Shown: in pieces, positions 25,511-35,010 of the stretch
How the letters are laid out: the number at the start of each line of letters is the position of its first letter
Numbering within the stretch: position 1 is the stretch's first letter
Assembly: GCF_900155965.1 (NCBI RefSeq)
Contig: NZ_FTMG01000005.1
Span: 287,849-351,848 of the forward strand
Source of the DNA: Mucilaginibacter lappiensis
Lineage (GTDB): Bacteria > Bacteroidota > Bacteroidia > Sphingobacteriales > Sphingobacteriaceae
Reading direction: 5' to 3'
DNA: 64,000 nucleotides
The notes under the pieces: model-generated
Databases searched by the model: none
Told to the model about the DNA's origin: nothing
The model's input: only the letters and a program-made list of their open reading frames with translations
Program-made: the position numbers and the translations under genes

Positions 25511-26659
25511 TCACCACTTACCAACCGACTCCCCTGCATTCCGCTTGCCGTACACACCCAGCGGGGTAAGCCTATCCTGGAACATCACTTGCGGACTATT
25601 ATAAAATTTCACAAAATCATCGGCACTTATCTGCCCCAGATAAGGTACAAAATAATGACTTGTAGTACCATTACGCCATGCCAATACGTATGATAATTTA
25701 TGTTTGGCAAGTGTAGGTAGTAAAATTTTTGTCCACCAATCGGCCTGGGGTATTTGCTCATAACCGGTTTCGGGTAAGCAGGCTACTTTGTGATGTTTCG
25801 CAACTACCCCATCTAAAATGCTAAGGCGCTTAGCCAGTTTGGTTTGATACTCGGCAACATTCTGATAACAATAATTATCAAAGCCCACAAAATCCACATA
25901 ATCATCGCCGGGGTAACGCTCCAGGAATTCTTCTTCTGAGTCAAAATCGGCGGTTGAATATACAATGAGCAGGTTATGGAGTTTCTTCTTTTTACGCAGA
26001 TAATCAATAGTAAAACGCCAAAGGGTTTTAAATTCATCGGGCGAGCTGGTGTTTTTGCCCCACCAAAACCAATTGCCGGTAAGCTCGTGAAAAGGCCGGA
26101 ACAATATGGGAATAGCTTCGCCGCCTGAGCCTTTTAAATCGGCCATATAAGCTGCGGCTTTATCCAGCCAGGATACATAAACATCATGATATGCTCCTCC
26201 CGGAATCAGCTCTTTAATGGTATGTTGAGTGGTATCCCAGGCCGTTTTGCCATTGGCCGGGTTATCCATATGCCAGCAGAAGGTATTGATGCCTCCGCGT
26301 TCATAGGTCTCTTTTACCAATTGCTTTTGTAGTTTAAATGGTACACCATTAATATCATTGATGCTATCATGTTCAATTTTGGCCAGATCCCAACCATATA
26401 TAGCGGGATAAGAACCTGTAACACTTTTTACGTCTGACGACCCGTTAGGCTCAAACTTCCAGTTAACCCCATAGGCGGTATCATCATGATGACCAAATAA
26501 GATACCGGCACCCAACAAGCGCTGCATACTGAAAAAAAGAGCGCTGGTTTCGGCCGTGGCCTTTTTATCACTTGGGCTATATAATTGCGCGCTGGCAAAC
26601 AAGTTATAAAACAATAAAAATAAAGCGGTAATGGTTACATACCTCAAAACTGGATGCAT
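25511..26659 (-). CDS. GH26 beta-mannanase, secreted
   Basis: 382 residues, signal peptide 1-24 (FYNLFASAQ). Family GH26 features: GILFGHHDDTAYG near 52, a W-H-x-x-N-P motif (CWHMDNPANG), the acid/base Glu192 in FRPFHELTGNWFWWG and the nucleophile Glu297 in LPETGYE. It cleaves internal beta-1,4-mannosidic bonds of mannans. The protein is a single catalytic domain without a binding module. No SusC/D pair is adjacent, so this and the GH27 galactosidase at 9876 are separate units; both would act on galactomannan, which is an inference. Confidence 0.93.
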   Translation of the reverse strand: MHPVLRYVTITALFLLFYNLFASAQLYSPSDKKATAETSALFFSMQRLLGAGILFGHHDDTAYGVNWKFEPNGSSDVKSVTGSYPAIYGWDLAKIEHDSINDINGVPFKLQKQLVKETYERGGINTFCWHMDNPANGKTAWDTTQHTIKELIPGGAYHDVYVSWLDKAAAYMADLKGSGGEAIPILFRPFHELTGNWFWWGKNTSSPDEFKTLWRFTIDYLRKKKKLHNLLIVYSTADFDSEEEFLERYPGDDYVDFVGFDNYCYQNVAEYQTKLAKRLSILDGVVAKHHKVACLPETGYEQIPQADWWTKILLPTLAKHKLSYVLAWRNGTTSHYFVPYLGQISADDFVKFYNSPQVMFQDRLTPLGVYGKRNAGESVGKW

Positions 26660-27096
26660 ATTTTAAACGATCAGGCAAGCGACTAAATTAATATTATTAA
26701 AACGCATGCCACTAACCTATTTGTTTATAATTTCTATACAGACAGGGCTAATATCATCGTGGCTGATAAATTTTACACTCCATCAACTATATTTTTCTGG
26801 GTGCATTATTCAATATAAATTATAACTATTAGGTTTGCAGCCAATTGTGAGTTTAACTTTTTACCCTAATGGTCAGAAACTTAAACTCAATTTAATATGT
26901 TACTAAACCCGGTCTCCTTAACTTACGGAAGAAAGATCCGGTAATTTTTGGTTTGGCTTGTAAATTGTATAATGAATTCGACTTTGTCAGGCAAAAACAT
27001 GAAATTGCCATATAATATACAAGGTTCAAACAATTGCTATAAGTTATTGTAGAGTAACCATAATTAATTTGTACAAATACTACTATATCATATTTA
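26660..27096. other. Divergent promoter region between mannanase and MCE operon
   Basis: 437 bases, AT-rich, no credible gene. It must contain the promoter of the leftward mannanase gene and of the rightward lipid-transport operon. I see no clear operator palindrome and no repeat element; TTTG words occur but none with an exact -7 box at the usual distance. Confidence 0.5.
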
Positions 27097-27900
27097 ATGG
27101 ATACAGCAGAAAGCGCAACAACGGTTAAAAAGAATTCGAAGTTTAAGCAAAGCCTCATCAACTTTTTTACCGACCTGTATAAGATCAACCAGTTTATTTT
27201 ACGTTTTTTCAGAGAGGCATTTGTACCTCCGTTTGAACTGAAAGAAATTGTGCGGCAGTGTTTTGAAGTAGGTGTACGTTCCTTTACACTCATATCCGTA
27301 ACAGGCTTTATTGTTGGTGTAATATTCACCAAACAATCGCGCCCCTCGCTATCAGAGTTTGGGGCGCAGTCATGGCTGCCATCCCTGGTATCCATTGCCA
27401 TTATGCGTGCACTGGCACCTTTGGTTACCGCGCTTATAGCATCGGGCAAAGTAGGTTCAAGTATTGGTGCCGAGCTTGGCTCCATGCGGGTAACCGAGCA
27501 AATTGATGCTATGGAGGTATCGGGCACCAAACCTTTTAAATTTTTGGTGTGTACGCGTGTAATAGCTACCACCCTTACTATCCCTATCTTATCAACCTAT
27601 ACCGGTTTGATAGCTATACTGGGCGGCTATTTAAACGTAAGCCAGAACGAAGGCACCAGCTGGAGCACATTTATACAGCAGGTATTTGAACCTTTAACTT
27701 TTGTTGATTTTGTGGCCTCACTTATAAAATCAATAGTGTTTGGTTTTACTATAGGTATTGTAGGTTGTTACCAGGGCTATAATTCAACCAAAGGCACCGA
27801 AGGTGTTGGCAAGGCCGCCAACGGTGCGGTGGTTACCGCCATGTTCCTGGTATTTATAGAAGAAGTTATTATTGTGCAGATAACCAGCTGGTTCCGTTAA
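27097..27900 (+). CDS. MlaE-type ABC transporter permease
   Basis: 267 residues. After a charged N-terminus and an interfacial helix, it has about five membrane helices. The MlaE signatures are visible: an N-terminal coupling region, RALAPLVTALIASGKVGSSIGAELGSMRVTEQIDAMEVSG in pieces (RALAPLVTALIASG, GAELGSMRVTEQIDAM), and a C-terminal GCYQGYNSTKGTEGVGKAA motif. In the Mla system it forms the inner-membrane channel for phospholipids together with MlaF and MlaD. First gene of a three- or four-gene operon; the ATPase gene starts one base after its stop. Confidence 0.92.
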   Translation: MDTAESATTVKKNSKFKQSLINFFTDLYKINQFILRFFREAFVPPFELKEIVRQCFEVGVRSFTLISVTGFIVGVIFTKQSRPSLSEFGAQSWLPSLVSIAIMRALAPLVTALIASGKVGSSIGAELGSMRVTEQIDAMEVSGTKPFKFLVCTRVIATTLTIPILSTYTGLIAILGGYLNVSQNEGTSWSTFIQQVFEPLTFVDFVASLIKSIVFGFTIGIVGCYQGYNSTKGTEGVGKAANGAVVTAMFLVFIEEVIIVQITSWFR

Positions 27901-27901
27901 T

Positions 27902-28675
27902 ATGAAAAAGACAAAAACACAGGCAGATCATAGCAATCCGGTTATCAGCATCAGGGGACTTAAAAAAGCCTTTGAAGATTATGCCGTACTGCGCGGTATC
28001 GACCTTGACCTTTACCAGGGCGAAAACCTGGTGGTGCTTGGTCGTTCGGGTACGGGTAAATCTGTACTGATCAAGATCATTTCGGGCCTGCTGAAACCTG
28101 ATGCGGGCGAAATAACCGTATTGGGCCATAACATGGAGCAGATCAATGAGAAAGAACTACAGGAACTACGTGTGAGGATCGGTTTTTCGTTCCAGAACAG
28201 CGCCTTGTATGATAGTATGACGGTTCGCAAAAACCTGGAATTTCCACTGGTGCGCAACCGTAAGGGTATTACCCGGGCTGAGATCGACAACTCGGTTGAA
28301 ACGGTATTGGATGCCGTTGGCCTGTCGCAAACCATTAACCAGATGCCTTCTGAATTGTCTGGCGGTCAGCGTAAACGTATTGGCATTGCCCGTACACTGA
28401 TCCTGAACCCAGAGATCATGTTGTATGACGAACCAACAGCCGGGCTTGATCCGATAACCTGTATCGAGATCAATGACCTGATTAACGAGGTGCAACAACG
28501 ATACAATACCTCATCTATCATCATTACCCACGATTTAACCTGCGCCAAACAAACGGGCGACCGCATTGCCATGCTGCTCGACGGGCAATTTCAACGTACC
28601 GGTACTTTTGATGAGGTGTTTGACACGGATGATAGCCGGGTTAAACCATTTTTTGACTATAACTTTATTCACTAA
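27902..28675 (+). CDS. MlaF-type ABC transporter ATPase
   Basis: 257 residues. Walker A GRSGTGKS (47-54), Q-loop SFQNSALYDSMTV, signature LSGGQRKRIGIAR, Walker B IMLYDEPTAGLDP and the H-loop IIITHD. The QNSALYDSMTV Q-loop is typical of MlaF. It drives lipid transport between the two membranes by ATP hydrolysis. One base separates it from the permease gene and 23 bases from the MCE gene, so it is clearly in the same operon. Confidence 0.93.
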   Translation: MKKTKTQADHSNPVISIRGLKKAFEDYAVLRGIDLDLYQGENLVVLGRSGTGKSVLIKIISGLLKPDAGEITVLGHNMEQINEKELQELRVRIGFSFQNSALYDSMTVRKNLEFPLVRNRKGITRAEIDNSVETVLDAVGLSQTINQMPSELSGGQRKRIGIARTLILNPEIMLYDEPTAGLDPITCIEINDLINEVQQRYNTSSIIITHDLTCAKQTGDRIAMLLDGQFQRTGTFDEVFDTDDSRVKPFFDYNFIH

Positions 28676-28698
28676 GAACAGATATTATAACCATTATC

Positions 28699-29685
28699 AT
28701 GGATGCAACAGAAAATAAAAAAGCAATTATAGTAGGCATATTTTTAGCACTTGGCCTCATCGTATTTATACTAGGGGTATTCACGCTTGGAGGCCAGCAA
28801 AAAAGCTTCGTGAAAAATATAAAAATAAGCTCCGTTTTTAGTGACGTGGCTGGGTTAAAAAAAGGAAATAATGTATGGTTCTCCGGAGTGAAGGTGGGTA
28901 CCATCAGCAATGTTAAATTCATTGGCCCATCACAGGTACAAGTGTTTATGAATATTGATGAAGCTACACAACAATATATACACCGTAATGCTGGTGCCAA
29001 GGTAAGCTCCGACGGATTGATAGGCAACAAGATCATTGTGATTGATGGCGGTAGTCCGCAGGCACCCATAGTACAGGATGGCGATGTGTTACAGGCCGAA
29101 AAAATGCTATCGACTGATGATATGCTCAAAACCTTACAGGATAATAACCAGAACCTGCTGGCCATTACTACCGATTTTAAAGCCCTGAGCCATAAAATAC
29201 TGGAAGGCAAAGGCACCGTTGGCGCCTTAATGGCCGATAGTACCATGGCCATGCAACTGCGCGCCTCCATGCGTAATTTGCAGGCTGCCACACAAAGTGC
29301 GGCAATCATGGCGGTTCAGCTTAATAATTTCAGCGCTAAAATGAATACCAAAGGCGGCTTTGCCGATAAATTATTGACCGACACCGCCACTTTCAACAAA
29401 ATCAGCCAGTCGGTGGGTCAACTACAAAAAGCGGCTGCTAATGCCTCCACTCTAACCGATAACCTGACCAAAGCCAGCAATAAACTGAATACTACCGATA
29501 ATGCTATTGGCGTATTATTAAATGACCCCAAAGGCGCTGCTCAGGTACAAACCACATTAAATTACCTGCAACAAAGTTCCGTTAAACTCAATGACGATTT
29601 GGAAGCTGTACAACACAATTTTCTGCTGCGCGGCTTTTTCAAGAAGAAAGCAAAAGCCAAGGCTGATAGTTTAAAGGCACAATAA
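28699..29685 (+). CDS. MlaD-type MCE domain protein
   Basis: 328 residues. One N-terminal membrane helix (about 9-28), an MCE domain about 38-120 (FSDVAGLKKGNNVWFSGVKVG, VSSDGLIGNKIIVID), then about 200 residues of helix rich in A, N, T and S with regular hydrophobic spacing, and a lysine-rich end. MCE proteins form hexamers that bind lipids in the periplasm. E. coli MlaD is only 183 residues; the long helical tail here is of the type that extends toward the outer membrane in longer MCE proteins. No MlaC or MlaB gene follows. Confidence 0.92.
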   Translation: MDATENKKAIIVGIFLALGLIVFILGVFTLGGQQKSFVKNIKISSVFSDVAGLKKGNNVWFSGVKVGTISNVKFIGPSQVQVFMNIDEATQQYIHRNAGAKVSSDGLIGNKIIVIDGGSPQAPIVQDGDVLQAEKMLSTDDMLKTLQDNNQNLLAITTDFKALSHKILEGKGTVGALMADSTMAMQLRASMRNLQAATQSAAIMAVQLNNFSAKMNTKGGFADKLLTDTATFNKISQSVGQLQKAAANASTLTDNLTKASNKLNTTDNAIGVLLNDPKGAAQVQTTLNYLQQSSVKLNDDLEAVQHNFLLRGFFKKKAKAKADSLKAQ

Positions 29686-29699
29686 GTATTGGCATAAGT

Positions 29700-30017
29700 A
29701 TGAAAACGGGCTGTATGGTATTGGGAATTATTGAGGCTTGTGCAGCCTTATTGCTTATTTTTTTGGCGTACCTTATTAAATACAAAAAGCAGGTGGAGAT
29801 CATTGCCGGCTATGATGAACGAACCTGTAAAGATAAAGACGGCTTGGCCAATTGGATAGGCGGAAGTTTACTGGTCACCGGCCTGCTATGCCTTTTATTA
29901 GCCATAATAGCTACCCTGATGCCCAACCACACCGACCACATGATGATAGCCTTTGGCGCCGTAATACTCCTTTGGACTATCATTGCCAATATCGGCGGGC
30001 GAAAATTTAAAACATGA
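29700..30017 (+). CDS. Small three-helix membrane protein after the MCE operon
   Basis: 105 residues with three hydrophobic helices (about 3-23, 49-72, 78-98) and a short charged loop with YDERTCKDKDG. No known motif. It begins 14 bases after the MCE gene, in the same direction, so it is probably transcribed with it. A role in the lipid-transport complex is possible but rests on position only. Confidence 0.65.
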   Translation: MKTGCMVLGIIEACAALLLIFLAYLIKYKKQVEIIAGYDERTCKDKDGLANWIGGSLLVTGLLCLLLAIIATLMPNHTDHMMIAFGAVILLWTIIANIGGRKFKT

Positions 30018-30057
30018 TCTTTTACGCTCTCCCCTTTCAATAGGATTAGATGTGGCT

Positions 30058-31227
30058 TTAAATAATCGCCTTTACCCCTGGTATCCTAACCAGCAAACTG
30101 CCTAAAGCAAATGAACCAATAACAGCCAGCGGCGCTACAAAAAGCAGCTTAATAGCGGGATCAGCATTCCATGGTCTGAACAGCATGGATAGTGATATCA
30201 ATACCAGCGGATGAAATATATACACCGCAAACGTGGCTCTCGACATATTTTTCATGAATGCCGATTGGCTATTCCATTTTTGCCGGGCAATGCCCAGTAA
30301 AGCTACGATGATAAATATTCCGGTAAACTGTTCCCAGCAGGCATACATTAACGATTGCCAGTGCCCGTCGCCATTAAATGTTTCCAGAGGACTGTTGGTT
30401 ACTATTTTTATGTAATAAATTACCGGAAACAATACTACAATCATGAAGGCAACCATAGCAGCAAAACCCTTACCCATTTTATAACTTACAATTTGGAGCC
30501 ATTGCCCGCGCGAGGCTACTATACCTAAAGCAAATAAAGCGATATACTGTACAAAGTGCCCCAACTGAAAACCTACTGGTTTCAATACCCAGCCAACCGG
30601 GAATACCGACCTCACCAGGTAGCTACCCAAAGCCAGTGTGAGCGCAAATAAAACAATAGTGTATACAGATGGCAATTTACCTAACTGAGATGGCTTGTTC
30701 CGTTTAAATAGCAACATGATTCCCACATACAACAAGCTGAAGAGCAGCAAGGCGGCTACAAACCATAACACCCCAAAATCTATCCAGGGATGAAAACCGT
30801 GCAGGTAATCTATATAAGAAATATCATGCCCCAGTGCAAAACGATAAACCAGATAGCTCAATACAGGCGACAGGATAAAAGAGTAAAATATAAGGGGGAT
30901 ACCCAACCGTTTTAACCTATCGACAGTAAAACGTGCAGCCCTTTTTTTATGGAAGGACGATTCGGTGAAATAAGCCGAGATAAAAAAGAAAAAGCCCATA
31001 AAAAAAGACTGATTAGTGGCCACAAACAAGGTCATGGGTATCAACACGGCAACATGAGTGGTTTTTTCGGTATAATACCAACTCCCAGGGCCTCCATAAG
31101 TAATAAAAGTATGGTGCAATACCACCAAAACGGTAAGCATTACTTTCAGATTATCAATATATACAATTTTACCGGTTTGTGTATTACTGCCAGCGGTAAT
31201 GGGTGATACAACGGATTGAACTTGCAT
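30058..31227 (-). CDS. Acyltransferase 3 family membrane protein
   Basis: 389 residues, about ten membrane helices. The family start is visible: VYIDNLKVMLTVLVVLHHTFITYGG carries the active-site-like H-H, followed by FFFISAYFTESSFHKK, then FTVDRLKRLGIPLIFY with the conserved R. Such proteins (related to OpgC and other acyl_transf_3 members) move acyl groups from a cytoplasmic donor to sugars or lipids across the membrane. The substrate is not predictable. It converges with the MCE operon and has no operon partner. Confidence 0.85.
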   Translation of the reverse strand: MQVQSVVSPITAGSNTQTGKIVYIDNLKVMLTVLVVLHHTFITYGGPGSWYYTEKTTHVAVLIPMTLFVATNQSFFMGFFFFISAYFTESSFHKKRAARFTVDRLKRLGIPLIFYSFILSPVLSYLVYRFALGHDISYIDYLHGFHPWIDFGVLWFVAALLLFSLLYVGIMLLFKRNKPSQLGKLPSVYTIVLFALTLALGSYLVRSVFPVGWVLKPVGFQLGHFVQYIALFALGIVASRGQWLQIVSYKMGKGFAAMVAFMIVVLFPVIYYIKIVTNSPLETFNGDGHWQSLMYACWEQFTGIFIIVALLGIARQKWNSQSAFMKNMSRATFAVYIFHPLVLISLSMLFRPWNADPAIKLLFVAPLAVIGSFALGSLLVRIPGVKAII

Positions 31228-31308
31228 TGGTATAGGTTAAAGCGATGTTTTATAATTTGATATAGCTAAAGGATGCTTTTTTTTCAAATTAGTTACACCA
31301 CTTTGCAA

Positions 31309-32043
31309 TTATTTGATTAATTGCCCTGCATTGCGTTTATCAGGAGGGAGTGCGAGGTAACTTTTATAACTGGCACTTAAATAGTTGGTGAGGTTAAATT
31401 CACCGGCGGTATAAACTTTAACCGATGGGATGTAAAGCAAGATAAAATTATCTAACTCAGGGCCCTTAAGAGGTACATACTTGGCTATATTATCTGCCGT
31501 AAATACTTTGGCTATTTCATCGCGGGTTTGTTCATTCTCTAAAAATTCAGCCTGTTTCTTTTTATCCTTTTCGTCTTTGTTCCAGTAATGCAAGCGGAGT
31601 ATTACGCCGCCTTTGGGATCGCCTTTAGGATTAGCTGCGCTAGGTGCATTACGCTGATAGATCATGGTTTGCCCATGAAATTCCGGATCAACATAACCAC
31701 TCGCGGGCTTTTTGATCTCTACATTAGTTACCTTAACTTCTTTCAGTTCGGTTTGTTTGGCCGTTACAAACACCTGTCTTTCACGCAGGTCGGTTACCAA
31801 AACACTATCTGTGAGGTAAAAAGAACTTTTAAACAGAAGCAAGTCGCCGGGTTTTGCCGGGATACTGAATTTACCGGCTTTATCGGTTGCAGTAACTTTA
31901 CCATTAGTTGAATTTTCCACCCGTAAACCAGCAACTACAGTATGGGACTTAATCTCATAAACAACACCTTTCTGCACACCCTGCCCATAGGCCAGTGCCG
32001 AAACCAAACAAGCGATCAATATGAGCAGGAACTGACGAGGCAT
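31309..32043 (-). CDS. Secreted protein with CarboxypepD_reg-like domain
   Basis: 244 residues from ATG 32041-32043 (an in-frame TTG 10 codons earlier is not used). Signal peptide 1-21 (MPRQFLLILIACLVSALAYGQ). Residues about 23-95 fold as a CarboxypepD_reg-like beta domain (KGVVYEIKSHTVVAGLRVENSTNGKVTATDKAGKFSIPA in short pieces: GVVYEIKSHTVVAGL, ATDKAGKFSIPAKPGDLLLF). The second half is a charged helical region (WNKDEKDKKKQAEFLENEQ). The layout is that of small periplasmic relatives of TonB-receptor N-terminal domains, function unknown. Confidence 0.75.
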   Translation of the reverse strand: MPRQFLLILIACLVSALAYGQGVQKGVVYEIKSHTVVAGLRVENSTNGKVTATDKAGKFSIPAKPGDLLLFKSSFYLTDSVLVTDLRERQVFVTAKQTELKEVKVTNVEIKKPASGYVDPEFHGQTMIYQRNAPSAANPKGDPKGGVILRLHYWNKDEKDKKKQAEFLENEQTRDEIAKVFTADNIAKYVPLKGPELDNFILLYIPSVKVYTAGEFNLTNYLSASYKSYLALPPDKRNAGQLIK

Positions 32044-32128
32044 ATATAAAGTAACCAAAATAACAAAACGCAAATTTACGGATAAACTTTTTAACTTATT
32101 TTAACATATCGACAAACCGGTAAAACAA

Positions 32129-32154
32129 AGAAGAGCGCCGGTCGGCGCTCTTCT
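32129..32154. terminator. Hairpin between the SPFH gene and the secreted-protein gene
   Basis: AGAAGAGCGCC, loop GGTC, GGCGCTCTTCT: an 11-base-pair perfect stem. It lies 37 bases after the SPFH stop codon on the reverse strand. No long T-run follows; likely a terminator or mRNA 3' end protector. Confidence 0.6.
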
Positions 32155-32190
32155 CATTGACAGGATACGTGATATTAAACGTATAACTTA

Positions 32191-34068
32191 TTACTCACTT
32201 TTTCCCCCTTCATTTTCCTTCTGTAATTTTTTGAGCATTTCGGTGCCTATCAGGGCATCTATCATACCGTTACCACCACCATCTTTACCGCTCACCAATA
32301 TTTCAGGTACCAATTTAATACCGTTGCTGGCCAGGGCTTCGGCTACACGTACAATGGCGTATTGTTCGGTACCCATGGCTTCGGTTTTTTGTTTGGTAAC
32401 CTCTGCTTCGGCCAAACCGATAGCTTTGATCTTGGTACTTTCGGCAATACCATTCACCTCGGTAGCGTTAGCATCGGCTTTGGCGTTCACTGTTTTGGCT
32501 TCGGCATCAGCTTTAGCTATGGTAATCCTTACTTCGGCATCTGCTTTAGCGTTAATGGTTTTAGCTTCTGCCTCACCATGTGACGCTGCAACTTTCGAAG
32601 CGGCCATCTGGGTATTGATCTCTACCTGGCGGGTTGATTTTACCACCTCTGGCTGCATATCGGCACCGGCACGGGCACTTTCAAACTCCTTACGCTCAAT
32701 TTGGGCGTGGCGTTGTATCTCGTAAGTCACCTTTTCCTGTTCGGCTATTTTACGATCGGTAAGGGTTTTCATTAAAGCTGCAGGAGGAACAATATCACCT
32801 ATCAGGGTATCAACACCAACCACGTTATAGGTTGCCAGCACCGTGCTGATATGATCCTTAGCGTCGTTCTGTCTTTCTATACGGTTGGCCAAAAATCCTA
32901 TCACATCACTCTTTTGTGCCGAGTTACGGAAATAGTTGGCGATGGTAGGTTCCAATACCTGCGATACCAGGTTTTTCATCTTACCAAAACGGGCTATTAC
33001 TTTTGGCGCTTCGTTACGTGGCACATGGATGATCTGTGACACATCCAGGTTGAATGTAAAACCATCTGATGACCTTACGGTAATGGTACACAGGTTTTTA
33101 TCAAGCTCATGCGCCTCGGTACGACTATCGGCCCAGTTCAACACAATGTTGGTTGTTGGTACAATTTCAACCGCGTGGGTATAGATGTTGATGGGGTGTT
33201 TACCCGGATCAAGCGGTTCTTCCCAAACACCTTTTTGACCACGGTGAACTATGTTACCATGTTTAAAGGCATCGCCGCTGGTATCTTTACCTTCCGGGCC
33301 CACAAAGGAGTTCACCACACCTACATAACCGATAGGTATATAGGTCATATCTACCTGCTCCACAATTACAAACCATGGGTTCAGGTAATAAGTACCGGCC
33401 AATATCACATCCTCCTGCAAACCTTTACGACCACCGGCGTTAATGAACGCGATAGGGTCCTGATAGTTTTTATGTCCCGATACAGATTCACCGGCAATCT
33501 CGCCTTTATCCAGCGGCTCACCATCAAGCGTGGTTACAATACCTACTTTGTTTTCGTGGATCTGGGTAATAGGCACCATCTCAATCTCAAACAAAAAGGT
33601 ATTGATACGATAACTACCCGGCGTAAGGAAAGCAGCCTGCGGACCTTTCTGACCATTGTTGTCCAAAAAGGCAATAGCATCCTGAAACTTATCACAGTCA
33701 ACCGGCTTACCCAGCACACGACCGGTGTCAAACGATGCACCGTCCCTGGCCTTTACCAGCCCAAGTTTGTTTTGTTCAATAACGGTAAACGCCTCCATGG
33801 TAATACCATACTGCCATGGCCACAAGCCCCAGTACAAACCCGGCGCAAGCGCTTTGGCCTGCATACCAGCCTCGCCATGAATAGCAATGATACGGCCATC
33901 GGGCAAACGTGCTTTGCTCGACAAGGTAAACTTTTTGACCACCAGGCCAATACGATTATCCGGCACGATCACCATACCGAAAAACACGCGCAAAACAAAT
34001 TTGTACATCAACAAAATCAGGATGACAGGCACAGCCCACCAAAGCATAACAATTAGATTGTTGTTCAT
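32191..34068 (-). CDS. Large SPFH (flotillin-like) protein with four tandem beta repeats
   Basis: 625 residues. A membrane helix at about 4-33, then four similar units of about 70 residues (about 34-97, 98-167, 168-243, 244-308), each with a V-G-[LI]-V strand, a D-G turn, a G-x-K-G-x-Q motif and L-x-P-G-x-Y-x-[IL]-N before an acidic E-I/V-V strand. An SPFH (band 7) domain follows at about 315-445, then a helix of about 110 residues with 11-residue Ala/Lys/Asp repeats (A-E-A-K-T-[IV]-N-A-K-A-D, three times) and a G-rich end. SPFH proteins form ring or cage scaffolds in membranes. Order of domains resembles the major vault protein; see findings. Monocistronic. Confidence 0.85.
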   Translation of the reverse strand: MNNNLIVMLWWAVPVILILLMYKFVLRVFFGMVIVPDNRIGLVVKKFTLSSKARLPDGRIIAIHGEAGMQAKALAPGLYWGLWPWQYGITMEAFTVIEQNKLGLVKARDGASFDTGRVLGKPVDCDKFQDAIAFLDNNGQKGPQAAFLTPGSYRINTFLFEIEMVPITQIHENKVGIVTTLDGEPLDKGEIAGESVSGHKNYQDPIAFINAGGRKGLQEDVILAGTYYLNPWFVIVEQVDMTYIPIGYVGVVNSFVGPEGKDTSGDAFKHGNIVHRGQKGVWEEPLDPGKHPINIYTHAVEIVPTTNIVLNWADSRTEAHELDKNLCTITVRSSDGFTFNLDVSQIIHVPRNEAPKVIARFGKMKNLVSQVLEPTIANYFRNSAQKSDVIGFLANRIERQNDAKDHISTVLATYNVVGVDTLIGDIVPPAALMKTLTDRKIAEQEKVTYEIQRHAQIERKEFESARAGADMQPEVVKSTRQVEINTQMAASKVAASHGEAEAKTINAKADAEVRITIAKADAEAKTVNAKADANATEVNGIAESTKIKAIGLAEAEVTKQKTEAMGTEQYAIVRVAEALASNGIKLVPEILVSGKDGGGNGMIDALIGTEMLKKLQKENEGGKSE

Positions 34069-34396
34069 TTTTTAAAGATTTAATTTTTTGATTTTTTAAC
34101 GGAACCCTTAAGGTGCGGGCCCTCACAATAACTTATAGCTTAAACTGGATTGGAGTACCTTGGCTATATAGTGTCATTAAGACAGTTGCAATTACAGGAT
34201 GTTACAACTTTTTCAAAAAATATTTTTGACAGCTGATTTTTTTGATTGGTTTGAATCATGATTGGTTTAAATTAAGGGTTATAGGATTTTTACCTAAGAT
34301 GTTATTTTCCAGTAACAATTCATAATAAATAATTGTAAACAATTCAGTTAACCGGGAGTTAAAACAATAAGTATATCTTACTTAACCTCTTTGATC
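34069..34396. other. Divergent promoter region of the SPFH gene
   Basis: 328 bases, AT-rich, no gene. It contains a direct repeat GATTGGTTT spaced by 7 bases near 34235-34260, which could be a regulator site. Nothing else recognisable. Confidence 0.4.
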
Positions 34397-34546
34397 ATGA
34401 ATACTTCAGCATCAAAAAAAACCGGTAAAAAAACTACAGTGCCCAAACCAACAAAGGAATTACAAACAGATCCACCCATCAGCGAAAGGGACGAAGTAAA
34501 AAAAGCTGAGGAACGGACAAACAAGCACCAGAAACATAAACCTTGA
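34397..34546 (+). CDS. Small basic, disordered protein (49 aa)
   Basis: A 49-residue frame from ATG 34397 to TGA 34546: it begins MNTSASKKTGKKTTVPK and ends HQKHKP. About a third of the residues are K, R or H, and there is no hydrophobic core. AACCTC and then TTGATC precede the ATG; no strong ribosome site. Short Lys-rich open reading frames of this kind occur in sphingobacterial genomes. The orientation and clean frame favour a real gene, but the AT-rich context can also give such a frame by chance. Confidence 0.45.
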   Translation: MNTSASKKTGKKTTVPKPTKELQTDPPISERDEVKKAEERTNKHQKHKP

Positions 34547-34595
34547 TTTTATACTTTAACAGCAATTGCATAGCTTAGATAAAATTAATGCTATC

Positions 34596-35003
34596 ATGAA
34601 ATTTCACGGCTTTATATTATTTGCACTGGTGTTAGGTGTTATGGCATCGTGCAAACCCGCAGTTACCACCCAGGCCCTTACCGGCAAATGGAAATATATT
34701 AAAATAGAGCATCCCAATGCCAGTCCACCGGATACGATGAAAAAGGCTGAGCTGGATGAGGTTGTACCCTACATACAGTTTACGCCCGAGATGAAATATC
34801 TGATTGTTTGGGGTGGCAAATTCCTGTCGCATGGCAGCTTTACCCTTAACGGCAGCAATATGAATGTAAAAGAGGTGCTGCCCGATGGTAAGACCCGCGA
34901 TTTTGTTTTCTACGTATCCGAACTGACCGATGGTAAGATCGTCTTTGAAAGCACCGGACCCGAAGGATCAAAGGTTACGGCTTTGCGGGCAAGTAAGTTT
35001 TAA
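34596..35003 (+). CDS. Lipocalin-like lipoprotein
   Basis: 135 residues from ATG 34596; an upstream in-frame TTG is dropped because the ATG begins a lipoprotein signal with the lipobox V-M-A-S-C. After it comes a small beta protein: LTGKWKYIKIEH, VPYIQFTPEMKYLIVWGGKFLSHGSFTLNGSNM, then short strands to the end. G-K-W near the start and the strand pattern resemble the lipocalin-like families common in this phylum. Membrane-anchored, ligand unknown. Repeat A2 follows. Confidence 0.75.
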   Translation: MKFHGFILFALVLGVMASCKPAVTTQALTGKWKYIKIEHPNASPPDTMKKAELDEVVPYIQFTPEMKYLIVWGGKFLSHGSFTLNGSNMNVKEVLPDGKTRDFVFYVSELTDGKIVFESTGPEGSKVTALRASKF

Positions 35004-35010
35004 CCCTTCC

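Noticed and set aside
26892..27572. A 226-codon reverse frame over the MlaE gene and its promoter region
   Set aside because: It lies mostly antisense to the permease, has no recognisable domain and its upper part is low-complexity.
33109..34056. A 315-codon open frame on the forward strand, opposite the SPFH gene
   Set aside because: It mirrors the SPFH gene, has no family motif and would need dense antisense coding; the reverse frame has clear domains.
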